Origin: CAZRXG01 sp964603985 | GTDB taxonomy: Bacteria > Chloroflexota > Anaerolineae > Aggregatilineales > UBA3940 | Length of the DNA: 59,931 nt | Direction of reading: 5' to 3' | Assembly: GCA_964603985.1 (NCBI GenBank) | Contig: CAZRXG010000027.1 | Location: forward strand, 1 to 59,931 | Shown here: positions 24,807 to 33,071 of the stretch, one piece after another | How the letters are laid out: the number at the start of each line of letters is the position of its first letter | Numbering within the stretch: the first letter of the stretch is position 1 | Program-made: the position numbers and the translations under genes | The notes under the pieces: model-generated | Databases searched by the model: none | Told to the model about the DNA's origin: nothing | Seen by the model: the letters and a program-made list of their open reading frames with translations, nothing else

Positions 24807-25985
24807 TCAGTCTCCCGCCGGGGCCGGGCTGAGAACATGCTCCGGCGCTTCCTCTTTCATCATCTCCAGGCAGATCGCCAGCGGGCGATACACCAGGTGC
24901 GTCCATTTTCCGATCCCGACCTCGGTGTCCAGCATGGCTACCATCGCCATCACGTGTATGGTGTAGGCAATGTAAGTCGGCCAGGGGAGGTACAGATAGC
25001 GGAAGATGTGGACCACTATCCCCGTGACCGAGCCGATCAGCAGGAAGATGGGGAAAAGCCAGTCACTGGGGTGCGAGAACTTGTGGATCTCTTCCTGCTT
25101 CCTGATGCGGCCAATGATGATTTCGATGGACGTGAAGATCAGGATGATCGTCGCATAGTAGCCCAGCCAGCGCTGTGGATGGTAGAGCGGATAAAGCTTA
25201 TCCGTCTGGAACCACCACAACATCGGGACGACGAGGAAGAGCATGGTGACATAGCCGGTCAGCAGCAGAAGGTGCTTGAGCCACCGGTGATATTCCAACG
25301 TGCGCGTCTCGTCGCATTTGGACCACCATTGCCGCTGCGTTAAGAAGTGAACGCCAAAGTCTTTCAGGGCCGCGACGTAGATTCGCAGTGGAATCTTGAG
25401 GAGGTTGGCATCCTGACCAAGAATAAGCCTGGTCATGTAGAGCATGTTGCGGACCACGTGGTAGCCCAGGTAGACAAAGTGCAGCAGGACTATCGCCCAG
25501 ACCCACATCACCGGTGCGAAATCGTTCAGCGCGACTCGATCGGTGTGGATGTTCCACCCGCCCCTCAGCAGATGATAGCCAAGATGATAGCCAAGCAGCA
25601 GAAGGAGCGGAAACAGGGCCGTGCGGAAAATTGCCAGCAAGACCGTTTTTTCGGATGTGTACAACTTTTTGGCCTTGCCTGTCTGGTCGTACTGCGCGAT
25701 CAGCCAGCGGCGGGCGGCCATCATGGTTTCGGCTGGCTCTGCACCGCGTGGGCAGGTTATTGAACAGTCCCCGCAGAAGTAGCACACCCACGGGTCTATG
25801 CTGTGGAGCAGGCGATCCCGCAACCCCAGTTGGATGTACCGGATGGTACGTCTCGGAAAGGGGTACTCGCTGGTGGTCAGCGGACAGATTGCCGTACAGT
25901 TTCCACAGTTGAAGCATGCCTCGGGGCTGATGGCACCGTACTCTTTCAGTTCGTCCAGCAGGGTAGGGTCAACACGGGCGCTCAT
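24807..25985 (-). CDS. QmoC-like HdrC/HdrE fusion (Fe-S plus heme-b membrane subunit)
   Basis: The ATG at 25985 is chosen over 26081 because it overlaps the upstream stop in the ATGA style; the product is 392 residues. Residues 20-80 form an HdrC-type domain with two [4Fe-4S] motifs, CFNCGNCTAICP (C24, 27, 30, 34) and CYFCGDCSITCP (C68, 71, 74, 78). From about residue 120 there are about six hydrophobic helices with several His residues (for example LLGYHLGYHLL, HFVYLGYHVV), as in NarI/HdrE-type cytochrome b subunits. This fusion is the layout of QmoC, which links Fe-S centres to menaquinone. No HdrB-type CCG domain is present in the window. Confidence 0.85.
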   Translation of the reverse strand: MSARVDPTLLDELKEYGAISPEACFNCGNCTAICPLTTSEYPFPRRTIRYIQLGLRDRLLHSIDPWVCYFCGDCSITCPRGAEPAETMMAARRWLIAQYDQTGKAKKLYTSEKTVLLAIFRTALFPLLLLLGYHLGYHLLRGGWNIHTDRVALNDFAPVMWVWAIVLLHFVYLGYHVVRNMLYMTRLILGQDANLLKIPLRIYVAALKDFGVHFLTQRQWWSKCDETRTLEYHRWLKHLLLLTGYVTMLFLVVPMLWWFQTDKLYPLYHPQRWLGYYATIILIFTSIEIIIGRIRKQEEIHKFSHPSDWLFPIFLLIGSVTGIVVHIFRYLYLPWPTYIAYTIHVMAMVAMLDTEVGIGKWTHLVYRPLAICLEMMKEEAPEHVLSPAPAGD

Positions 25986-26287
25986 GATTTGGCCTCCTCT
26001 GCCATCGCGTACTGGTAGTACTCGCCGCTTTGGCCTACCTCGACGACGAGGTCGTACTTCTTCATGGCGGTCACGTGCCAAAGCACCTCGTGCGATGGCA
26101 GCTCACTGGCCTCGGCAATCTCTGGTATGGTCTTAGGACCTTCCTCCATCACCGCACAGATCTGCCGCCGGAGAGCCTTTTGTGCCTTCAGCCGCTCGCG
26201 TGTGTGCTCGATGGTGTCAGCATGCTGCTCGCGCAGTTTTTTGAGGAGCGCCGTGCGCTGCTGCTTTTCTTCTTTGGTGAGCGTCAT
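25982..26287 (-). CDS. Small winged-helix protein inside the Hdr/Qmo operon
   Basis: This 101-residue protein begins with a charged helix (residues 3-40, rich in Lys, Glu and Gln). It ends with a winged helix: TIPEIAEASELPSHEVLWHV, then MKKYDLVVEVGQSGEYYQYA. It overlaps the HdrA stop by 4 bases and the QmoC start by 4 bases, so it is tightly coupled to both and is likely made in step with the complex. It resembles a regulator in shape, but this position is odd for one; it could be an assembly factor or a feedback regulator of the operon. No metal- or ligand-binding Cys is present. Confidence 0.7.
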   Translation of the reverse strand: MTLTKEEKQQRTALLKKLREQHADTIEHTRERLKAQKALRRQICAVMEEGPKTIPEIAEASELPSHEVLWHVTAMKKYDLVVEVGQSGEYYQYAMAEEAKS

Positions 26288-28320
26288 TTGATTACCTCCA
26301 GCTCCGGCAGATCGGCAACAATGGCATCGATCATCGCCTCGTACTGGTTGAGCGTCCAGCCCTGCACGTCAATGGCCCGGTTGGGGCACGCGCTGACGCA
26401 CACGCCGCAGCCGACACAGTTGGCCGGTGTCACGACCGCTTTCTTTACCTCGCGGCCATTGACGGAGATCGTCTCCAGCGAGATGGCGTCTTCGTAAGCG
26501 CAAACCTCGACGCACTGCCCGCTGCCGTCACACAGTTCGTGATTGACGCGGGCCACAAACGGCTCAAGTTCAACCTCGCCCTGTCCAAGCAGCACGGCAA
26601 CCTTGGCCGCCGCCGCAGATGCCGCCGCACAGGCCTCCTGGACGTTCATCGGTCCCTGGGCGGTGCCTGCCAGCACCACGCCCGGCACTGCGGTCTCAAC
26701 CGGTTGGAGCTTGGGATGTACTTCGAGCAGGAAGCGGTCTGTCCCTGCCGAGATCTTCAGCAGTTTGATGATGTCATCGACGGGGTTGGGCATCATGCCC
26801 GTCGCCAGCACCACCAGGTCAGCCGGTACGTCGATCTCTTCGCCCCACGTCAGGTGATCGGCCACCCGGACGAGCAGAGGACTCTCGTCATCTGCGGGAG
26901 TGGGCAGCACCTCAGGCCGCACGTCGCCGTGGAAGCGCAGGAAGCGCACCATGTCTTTTGACGTTTCAGTGTAGTAGTCTTCGTGGCCGCGCCCATAGGT
27001 GCGGATGTCCTCGTAGAAGTCAAAGAGATTGAGGTCCGGGTAGCGCTTGCGCAGGTCGTTGGCAAAGTGCAGCGTCGCCGTGCAGCATACCCGCGAGCAG
27101 TAGTCGTTGACCTGCCCGTCGGGCTGCGGTTCATGCACGCCGGGGATCTCGCGGCTGCCCACACAGTGGATCAGCGCAACGTTCTGCACTTCGTGCCCGT
27201 TCCAGGCGAGCGGCTCGCCCTCATCCGCCAGTGCCAGCAGACGGATCATCTGCGGCAGGGTGACGACCTCGGGATGCTCTCCGTAGCCGAACTCACCTTC
27301 GCGCGGCTCATAGGGCTTGAAGCCCGTCGCCACCACGAACGCACCGACATTCAGTGTGAGTGTTTCCGGGGTGTTGGTCAGGTTTAGCCCGCTGCCGTTG
27401 ACCTTCAGGCACTCGCCGCAGCCGTCACAGTGCTCCCAGTCGATGGCCGGGGTCTGTGGATGGGCATCCGGATAGGCGCGGTAGATGGCCTTGCGGGTCG
27501 TCAGCCCGTAGTTAAACTCGTCGGGCACTTCGACCGGGCAGACCGCCTTCGCCTCTTCAAAGTGTGCGAATCCGTCGGCCACGCCGCGTGACTGTTTTGT
27601 GATCTCAACCTCAAAGTCGCCCACGTAGCCGCGAACGCCGGTCAGTTCGGCGCTGGTGTGCACCTCGACCAGCGGGTGTGCCAGCACCTGATCGATCAGG
27701 TCGTGCAGCGCATCACGGGCGCTGCTGTCGGTGGGAAACATCGATTCGAGCTGCGCCATGTGCCCGCCCAGGAAGGGGGTCTTCTCGATCAGTGTGACGC
27801 GTATCCCTCGCCGTGCGATGTCCCACGCAGCGCGCAGCCCACCCACGCCGCCGCCGATCACCAGCGCGTGCTGTTTGGCTTCCAGCCTGATAGGCTCCAG
27901 CGGCTCCAGCAGGCGCGCCTTGGCGAGGCCCGCCTTCATCAGGCGGACGGCTTTCTCGGTGGCTTTGTCGGGGTTGCTGCCATGCACCCAGGAGTCCTGT
28001 TCGCGCAGGCCCACGTGGTGATAGTAGTAGGGGTTCAGACCGGCGCGGGCGACCGTTCCCCGGAACGTGCGCTCGTGCAAAGACGGCGCACATGCGCCAA
28101 CCACCACACGGTTGACGCCGCGCTCGTTGATGTCCTCTTCGATCAGAGCCTGTCCGGCATCGGAGCACATCGACATGTTCGTCCGGGTGATGACCACGTT
28201 TGGCAGGTCACGCAGGGCCGCGGCGACCTTTTCGCAGGCCACAACATCGCTGATGTTGCCGCCGCAGAAGCATACGTAGGCACCGATGCGGATTTCGTCG
28301 TTAGGTTTTGACTCAGGCAT
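26284..28320 (-). CDS. HdrA-like flavoprotein with N-terminal Cys domain (QmoB-like)
   Basis: From the ATG at 28320 this is 678 residues. An N-terminal HdrA domain has Cys17, 19, 52 and 77 (YVCFCGGNISDVV, NMSMCSDAG, VVVGACAPSLHE). A FAD domain follows (LVIGGGVGGLRAAWDIARRG, residues 153-172), with the HdrA-typical YCSRVCCTATLHFAN. An inserted cluster site reads CDGCGECLKVNGSG and lacks a fourth Cys. The C-terminus has two ferredoxin motifs, CDGSGQCVEVCAY and CVGCGVCVSACP. It would accept and distribute electrons through FAD within an Hdr/Qmo-type complex. It overlaps the upstream gene by 8 bases and the winged-helix gene by 4. Confidence 0.88.
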   Translation of the reverse strand: MPESKPNDEIRIGAYVCFCGGNISDVVACEKVAAALRDLPNVVITRTNMSMCSDAGQALIEEDINERGVNRVVVGACAPSLHERTFRGTVARAGLNPYYYHHVGLREQDSWVHGSNPDKATEKAVRLMKAGLAKARLLEPLEPIRLEAKQHALVIGGGVGGLRAAWDIARRGIRVTLIEKTPFLGGHMAQLESMFPTDSSARDALHDLIDQVLAHPLVEVHTSAELTGVRGYVGDFEVEITKQSRGVADGFAHFEEAKAVCPVEVPDEFNYGLTTRKAIYRAYPDAHPQTPAIDWEHCDGCGECLKVNGSGLNLTNTPETLTLNVGAFVVATGFKPYEPREGEFGYGEHPEVVTLPQMIRLLALADEGEPLAWNGHEVQNVALIHCVGSREIPGVHEPQPDGQVNDYCSRVCCTATLHFANDLRKRYPDLNLFDFYEDIRTYGRGHEDYYTETSKDMVRFLRFHGDVRPEVLPTPADDESPLLVRVADHLTWGEEIDVPADLVVLATGMMPNPVDDIIKLLKISAGTDRFLLEVHPKLQPVETAVPGVVLAGTAQGPMNVQEACAAASAAAAKVAVLLGQGEVELEPFVARVNHELCDGSGQCVEVCAYEDAISLETISVNGREVKKAVVTPANCVGCGVCVSACPNRAIDVQGWTLNQYEAMIDAIVADLPELEVIK

Positions 28321-29641
28321 GGGCGACCTCCTTGACCGGGGCGGTTGCTTGCGCAGTCCCGTTTGATGCCAGGTAAGCTGCCGCCTCACTGGCAGCGGCC
28401 CCGGCCAGCACGATGCTGTCTACGATGTCCATCGGGCCTGCGGCTGTGCCTGTGACGAAGATCCCCGGCCTGTCGGTGACGGCGGGCCGGACGTTCGGTG
28501 CAGGGATGGCCGTAAAGCCATCCTCGGCGGTAGGCACGCCGTACAGCGGCTGCGGATTATAGCCGGGCAGCATCCCGACCGAGAGCACTACCAGGTCGTG
28601 CGTGCGCTCGACGACTTGCGAGCCTTCCTCGATCAGCTCAACGCGCACGACAGGGTTTTGCTCGTCGTCTTCGGTGATCTGCGCTACCTTGGCCTTGACG
28701 AACTCGATGCCCATTGCTTTGGCGTTCTGGTAGAACTGCTCGTAGCCCTTGCCAAAAGTGCGGATGTCCATGTAGTAGATGGTGATGTCGGCCAGCGGCA
28801 GTGCGCCTGAGAGCAGCATTGCCTGTTTGATGGCATACATGCAGCACACCCGCGAGCAGTACTCGACGCCCAGCGTCTTATCTCGCGAGCCTGCACACTG
28901 GACATAGGCGATTGAGTCAGGCTCCTTGCCGTCTGATGGGCGGAGCACGTGACCATAAGGCCCTGTCGGAGCCAGCAGACGCTCCAATACCAGCGCATCC
29001 ACGACGTTGAGCAGATCACCGCCGCCGTATTCTGACTTGGCGTCGGTGGGCGTCAGTTCAAAGCCGGTCGCCAGTACCACGGCCCCTGCCTCTATCTCAA
29101 ATGTCTCGGGCTGCTGCGTGAAGTCAATGGCGTCCGTAGGGCAGACGGTTTCGCACTTGCCGCACAGAAGGCAGTTGTCGATGTCGAGCATCGCCTTCTG
29201 TGGGACGGCAGTTGAGAACGGCACGCGGATGGCCCGCACCGCGCCCAGGTCGCGATCAAACACGGAGGGTATGTCAATGGGGCAGGCATACTCGCACTGG
29301 CGGCAGCCCGTGCAGTCATCCATATTCACGTAGCGCGGCTTCTGCAGCACTTCGGCCACGTAGCCGTTTCCGTTCTCGTTGATGGTCTGTACTTCGCAGT
29401 AGGTCAGCAGTTCGATGTTGTCGTGGTGGGCAACGGCGGACATCTTCGGGGTGGTGATGCAGGAACAGCAGTCGAGCGTAGGGAAGACTTTGCTGAGCAT
29501 GATCATCTTCCCGCCGATGCTGGCCTCTCTCTCGATCAGCGCCACATGGTAGCCCTGATCGGCCAGGTCCAGCGCCGACTGCATCCCGGCGATGCCGCCG
29601 CCGACCACCAGTGCGTCCACTTGTAGATTATGTACCGTCAT
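28313..29641 (-). CDS. QmoA-like HdrA flavoprotein
   Basis: This 442-residue protein lacks the N-terminal HdrA domain and starts directly with the FAD motif ALVVGGGIAGMQSALDLADQ (residues 10-29), the QmoA layout. An HdrA-type Cys cluster LDCCSCITTPK follows, then two [4Fe-4S] motifs, CTGCRQCEYACP (C110, 113, 116, 120) and CLLCGKCETVCP (C157, 160, 163, 167). A second HdrA signature YCSRVCCMYAIKQ comes later. With the 678-residue HdrA and the QmoC-like subunit it makes a three-part set like QmoABC of sulfate reducers, but no aprAB or dsrAB genes are in this window. It is 32 bases after the MvhD-like gene. Confidence 0.88.
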   Translation of the reverse strand: MTVHNLQVDALVVGGGIAGMQSALDLADQGYHVALIEREASIGGKMIMLSKVFPTLDCCSCITTPKMSAVAHHDNIELLTYCEVQTINENGNGYVAEVLQKPRYVNMDDCTGCRQCEYACPIDIPSVFDRDLGAVRAIRVPFSTAVPQKAMLDIDNCLLCGKCETVCPTDAIDFTQQPETFEIEAGAVVLATGFELTPTDAKSEYGGGDLLNVVDALVLERLLAPTGPYGHVLRPSDGKEPDSIAYVQCAGSRDKTLGVEYCSRVCCMYAIKQAMLLSGALPLADITIYYMDIRTFGKGYEQFYQNAKAMGIEFVKAKVAQITEDDEQNPVVRVELIEEGSQVVERTHDLVVLSVGMLPGYNPQPLYGVPTAEDGFTAIPAPNVRPAVTDRPGIFVTGTAAGPMDIVDSIVLAGAAASEAAAYLASNGTAQATAPVKEVAHA

Positions 29642-29673
29642 AAGTTTTCACCTTTGTCTGCCGGTCGGGCTGG

Positions 29674-30105
29674 CTACGCCGGAAGCACCAGTTCATTTCG
29701 AACGGGGCCGATCTCCGCCAGCGTTTCGTTGATCAGGCGGATCTCCTTCATAAAGGCCGCCGTACATACCGTGCAGATCGCCACCAGTCGCAGCCGTCGC
29801 GTGTCGATGCCCCGCTCGGTCATTATTGGGTAGATTTTATTGATGGTTGCTGCGGTGCGTTCTGCGCCACCTTTGTACGGGCAGTCGGTGCCGCTGTACA
29901 TCACGAGGATGGCATCGATGCCACGCTCAAAGGCCTGCAGATAGAACTCCTCGGGGAACATCGCCGGGCAAACCACCGGTAGGACGTAGGTGTTTGGCGC
30001 GTACGTAGCATGCAACTGGCCTACCGAATCCGCCCCGGCGTAGCCGCCTGACAGCGTTGCCAGGATCAAAACCTTGGTTTCATCCGATGTGGTTGCAGCT
30101 GCCAT
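29674..30105 (-). CDS. MvhD/FlpD-like electron-transfer subunit with rearranged Cys
   Basis: This 143-residue protein matches the MvhD family in its scaffold: YAGADSVGQL, then VVCPAMFPEEFYLQAFERG, VMYSGTDCPYKGGAERT and ERGIDTRRLRLVAI. MvhD normally opens with a CxxC-type pair just before the YAGAD stretch; here that place reads TLSGGYAGAD without Cys. Two Cys appear instead near the end (ICTVC, C111 and C114), besides C46 and C75. A [2Fe-2S] centre may still form from four Cys, but with a different arrangement. In QmoB this domain is fused to HdrA; here it is separate, between TusA and the QmoA-like gene. Confidence 0.75.
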   Translation of the reverse strand: MAAATTSDETKVLILATLSGGYAGADSVGQLHATYAPNTYVLPVVCPAMFPEEFYLQAFERGIDAILVMYSGTDCPYKGGAERTAATINKIYPIMTERGIDTRRLRLVAICTVCTAAFMKEIRLINETLAEIGPVRNELVLPA

Positions 30106-30115
30106 GACAGTACAC

Positions 30116-30370
30116 TCACTTCAGCCGCTTGATGAAGATCCGGTCGTATCCGTCGGCCTCGATAAACCCCATGAATTCGTGGCCGACCTTCTTCGCCCAG
30201 CGGGGGATGTCTTCCTTGGTTTTGGCGTCGCCTGACCAGATCTCAAGCACTTCATTAACGGCAACGGCACCAATCCCCTTTTTAGCCTCCAGCAGGGGGC
30301 CTGGGCAGGCGCTGCCTCGTGCGTCAACAACCTTGGCTGCCTCAACGTTGGATAGCTCTTCGTTCGTCAT
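30116..30370 (-). CDS. TusA-family sulfur carrier
   Basis: This 84-residue TusA-type protein has the conserved carrier motif ACPGPLLEAKKG with Cys22 as the persulfide-bearing residue, and the two-layer fold pattern ending in FMGFIEADGYDRIFIKRL. Its stop is 10 bases before the MvhD-like start and its start overlaps the ArsR stop by one base. In sulfur-oxidising sHdr systems and in dissimilatory sulfur reducers, TusA and DsrE pass sulfur between enzymes; here both ends of the operon encode such carriers. The direction of sulfur flow is not shown by sequence. Confidence 0.88.
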   Translation of the reverse strand: MTNEELSNVEAAKVVDARGSACPGPLLEAKKGIGAVAVNEVLEIWSGDAKTKEDIPRWAKKVGHEFMGFIEADGYDRIFIKRLK

Positions 30371-30720
30371 CAGTATTCCTCCTGGCTGATACGCTCTGAC
30401 GAGCTTGGAATAAAATCATCGTTATGCAGGGGATCCTGCATTGCCTGATGCAGGATGGGACAACCCTGCATCAGTTCATGTCCGTTGATACGGTAATAGA
30501 CGGAATGGCCTTTACGGCGTGAAGCGAGGATGCCTCGATCCTTCATCAGGCGCAGGTGCTGAGAGGTATTCTGCAGCGACGTTTCGATGGCTTTGGCAAT
30601 GTCGCTGACAGACATCTCCCGGCCATCCAACACCCAGAGTATCAGGATCCGGGTGCTGTTGCCAAAGATCTTGCAGACCTTTGCCTGCCGCTCTGCCATT
30701 TCAAGAATTTGAACGTCCAT
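30370..30720 (-). CDS. ArsR-family regulator with two Cys
   Basis: This 116-residue winged-helix repressor has the HTH at about 36-70 (MSVSDIAKAIETSLQNTSQH, then LRLMKDRGILASRRKGHSVY). It lacks the ELCVCDL metal site of arsenic sensors. Two Cys remain: C16 in the N-terminal helix (AKVCKIFG) and C87 near the C-terminal helix (MQGCPIL). Such a distant pair could work as a thiol/persulfide switch as in SqrR, BigR and sHdrR, though the first Cys is not at their exact position. It is the first gene of the Hdr/Tus operon and probably represses it. A TATAAT (30757-30762, minus strand) lies 37 bases upstream without a good -35. Confidence 0.8.
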   Translation of the reverse strand: MDVQILEMAERQAKVCKIFGNSTRILILWVLDGREMSVSDIAKAIETSLQNTSQHLRLMKDRGILASRRKGHSVYYRINGHELMQGCPILHQAMQDPLHNDDFIPSSSERISQEEY

Positions 30721-31025
30721 TACATAAGTTAAGTGAATAATTGATTGTCCTATAGCATTATAGAGTGAGAATCTTGCGAGGATTAGTGAGAGACATCACA
30801 AGCAAGTTTCGACTTTTCTATAATCGCCCATTGAAGTTTTCTATCCGGCTTGGTCGGGCAGGGCTTATGGATTCCGGAGGAAGGAAACCCGCGAGGCGCG
30901 ACCAGCTCCGATAGGCTCCCTGCTATTGCTTATAAAGACCACCTGTTTAATCCGCTTAATGCATTGCTGTGCACATTGCGCTATCATTATGCCGTCGGTC
31001 ATCCTGCGTCAACCTGCGAGGACCT
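30721..31025. other. Divergent intergenic region, ArsR / RACE genes
   Basis: This 305-base region separates two divergent operons. The ArsR side is AT-rich with a TATAAT on the minus strand. The RACE side carries the candidate structured leader at 30841-30914 listed separately. GAGGA precedes the ATG at 31026. No gene is visible in it. Confidence 0.5.
30841..30914 (+). promoter_or_regulatory. Candidate structured RNA leader of the RACE gene
   Basis: CTATC (30841-30845) pairs with GATAG (30910-30914) and TGGTCG (30851-30856) with CGACCA (30899-30904), separated by a symmetric 5-base internal loop. Inside, GGG/CCC and a TTCC-GGA-GGAA hairpin can form. I cannot match it to a riboswitch class by eye; it does not show the cobalamin B12-box. 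If real it would act on the corrinoid methyl-transfer genes. Confidence 0.35.
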
Positions 31026-33071
31026 ATGTCTGAAGACTCATCTCCATCCCCCCGGACCCACCGCATGGTACTGATGCCCTCCGGGCGGCAGGGCGACGTA
31101 CCGCACGGCAAGACAGTGTTAGAAGCGGCCCGGTCGCTGGGCGTCGAGATCGAGTCGATCTGCGGCGGACGGCAGACCTGTGGCAAGTGCCTGGTCATGC
31201 TGGAACGCGGCACCTTCGCCAAGCACGGCATCACCTCGGTGGACGATCATCTCACGCCGCCCGGCGAAGCCGAACGCCGCTACGCCGCCGAGCACAACAT
31301 CGACCTGCGCCAGCGGCGTCTGGCGTGCGCGGCCTGCGTGACGGGTGACGTGCTGATCACCGTGCCGGAGGAGAGCCGGGCCCGCAAGCAGGTCATTCGT
31401 AAGGAGGCCAGCGACCTGACCATCGAGGTGGCCCCCGCCGTGCGGCTGGTCTACGTCGAGGTTGAACCTGCGACGTTGGGCGGCCCCGCCGACTGGCAGC
31501 GTCTCAAGGCAGCCCTGGCCGAGCAGTGGGACCTGCACGACGTGACCATCGACCCGCCGTTGCTGCGCTCGTTGCAGCGACCACTGCGGGAAGGCAGGTG
31601 GGCGGTCACGGTGACGCTGTGGCACGACCGGGAGGTCATCCGCATCGAGCCGGGCTACAGCGAGAGCCTGTACGGGCTGGCGGTTGACATCGGCTCGACG
31701 ACCGTGGCAGGATACCTGTGCGATCTGCGAACGGGCAGGATACTGGCAACCGAATCCCTGATGAACCCGCAGGTGCGCTACGGCGAAGACCTGATGAGCC
31801 GTGTCACCTACGCCGCAAGCGAATCCCAGGGCGTCAGCCGCCTGAACCACGTGATCATCAACGCCCTGAACAAGCTGGCGACCGACGCTGCCGGGGCGGC
31901 GGGCATCGAGCCAACCGAGATCGTTGATCTGGTGCTGGTCGGCAACACGGTGATGCATCACCTTCTGCTGGACATCGACCCGATTGAGATCGGTCGCGCG
32001 CCTTTTGCGCTGGCCACCCACGACCCGGTCGACATCAAAGCCCGCGACCTGGGGCTGAAGACCGTCCACAGCAGCGCGACGGTTCACATCCTGCCCTGCA
32101 TCGCCGGGTACGTCGGCGCGGACAACGTCGGCGTGCTGCTGGCCGAGCAGCCCCACCTGGATGACCAGACCACGCTGGTGGTCGACATCGGCACCAACGC
32201 CGAGATCCTGCTCGGCAACAGAGACCGCATGCTCTCGGCGTCCAGCCCGACCGGCCCCGCCTTTGAAGGGGCACAGATCACACACGGTCAGCGGGCAGCG
32301 CCGGGCGCGATTGAGCGCTTCCGCATCGACACGGATACGGGGCAGGTGCGTTACCGGGTCATCGGCGACGAGCGCTGGAGCGACGAGCTGGAGGAGGGCG
32401 AGTCGCTGAGGCCGACCGGCATCTGCGGCTCCGGGATCATCGAGGTGGTCGCCGAGCTGTTTACTGCCGGGCTGATCGACAGCAGCGGGCGCTTCGCGGC
32501 GGACGCCGACCGGCGCAGCCCGCGCGTGCGCTACACCGGTCGCACGGCAGAGCTCAGCCTGGCAGACGCAGACGAGACGGCCACCGGCAGGGAGATCGTC
32601 GTCACGCAGCAGGACATCCGCGCCATCCAGTTGGCGAAAGGGGCGCTTTACGCCGGTGCCCGCCTGTTGATGGATCGTCTGGGCATCGAACACGTTGACC
32701 GCATCAAGCTGGCCGGGGCATTTGGCAGCTACATCGATCCGAAGCACGCGATGATCCTCGGCCTGATCCCTGACTGCGACCTTGATCGTGTGGAGGCTGT
32801 GGGCAACTCGGCGGGAGACGGCGCGCGCATCGCACTGCTCAACGCCGGTCAGCGTCTGGTCGCCGAACAATCCGCCCGGCGCGTCGAGTACGTTGAGACC
32901 GCCACCGAGCCTGCCTTCCAGGATCGCTTTGTCGCCGCGATGGCGCTCCCCCACGCCAGCGACCCGTTCCCGCATCTGGCAGGCATCATCCCCGACACGG
33001 CGCAAAGCGCATCCCAGGTCGGACGCCGTCGCGGGCAGCGTCGGGCCGGGAGGACCCCACCGCCCGGCTAA
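31026..33071 (+). CDS. RACE protein: reductive activator of corrinoid enzymes (ASKHA/DUF4445)
   Basis: The ATG at 31026, with GAGGA upstream, gives 681 residues. An N-terminal [2Fe-2S] ferredoxin domain has CGGRQTCGKC (C46, 52, 55) and a fourth Cys in RRLACAAC. A linker domain follows, then an ASKHA-fold ATPase part with GLAVDIGSTTVAGYLCDL, LVLVGNTVMHHLLL, LVVDIGTNAEILLG and KLAGAFGSYIDP. RACE proteins (RamA- and Orf7-like) use ATP to reduce Co(II) back to Co(I) in methyl-transferring corrinoid proteins. The next gene encodes exactly such a corrinoid protein. A Pro/Arg-rich C-terminal tail is extra. Confidence 0.9.
   Translation: MSEDSSPSPRTHRMVLMPSGRQGDVPHGKTVLEAARSLGVEIESICGGRQTCGKCLVMLERGTFAKHGITSVDDHLTPPGEAERRYAAEHNIDLRQRRLACAACVTGDVLITVPEESRARKQVIRKEASDLTIEVAPAVRLVYVEVEPATLGGPADWQRLKAALAEQWDLHDVTIDPPLLRSLQRPLREGRWAVTVTLWHDREVIRIEPGYSESLYGLAVDIGSTTVAGYLCDLRTGRILATESLMNPQVRYGEDLMSRVTYAASESQGVSRLNHVIINALNKLATDAAGAAGIEPTEIVDLVLVGNTVMHHLLLDIDPIEIGRAPFALATHDPVDIKARDLGLKTVHSSATVHILPCIAGYVGADNVGVLLAEQPHLDDQTTLVVDIGTNAEILLGNRDRMLSASSPTGPAFEGAQITHGQRAAPGAIERFRIDTDTGQVRYRVIGDERWSDELEEGESLRPTGICGSGIIEVVAELFTAGLIDSSGRFAADADRRSPRVRYTGRTAELSLADADETATGREIVVTQQDIRAIQLAKGALYAGARLLMDRLGIEHVDRIKLAGAFGSYIDPKHAMILGLIPDCDLDRVEAVGNSAGDGARIALLNAGQRLVAEQSARRVEYVETATEPAFQDRFVAAMALPHASDPFPHLAGIIPDTAQSASQVGRRRGQRRAGRTPPPG

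Noticed and set aside
24323..30720. A canonical methanogen-type heterodisulfide reductase or sHdr system
   Set aside because: No HdrB-type CCG domain and no lipoate-binding protein are present; the subunit set matches Qmo better.
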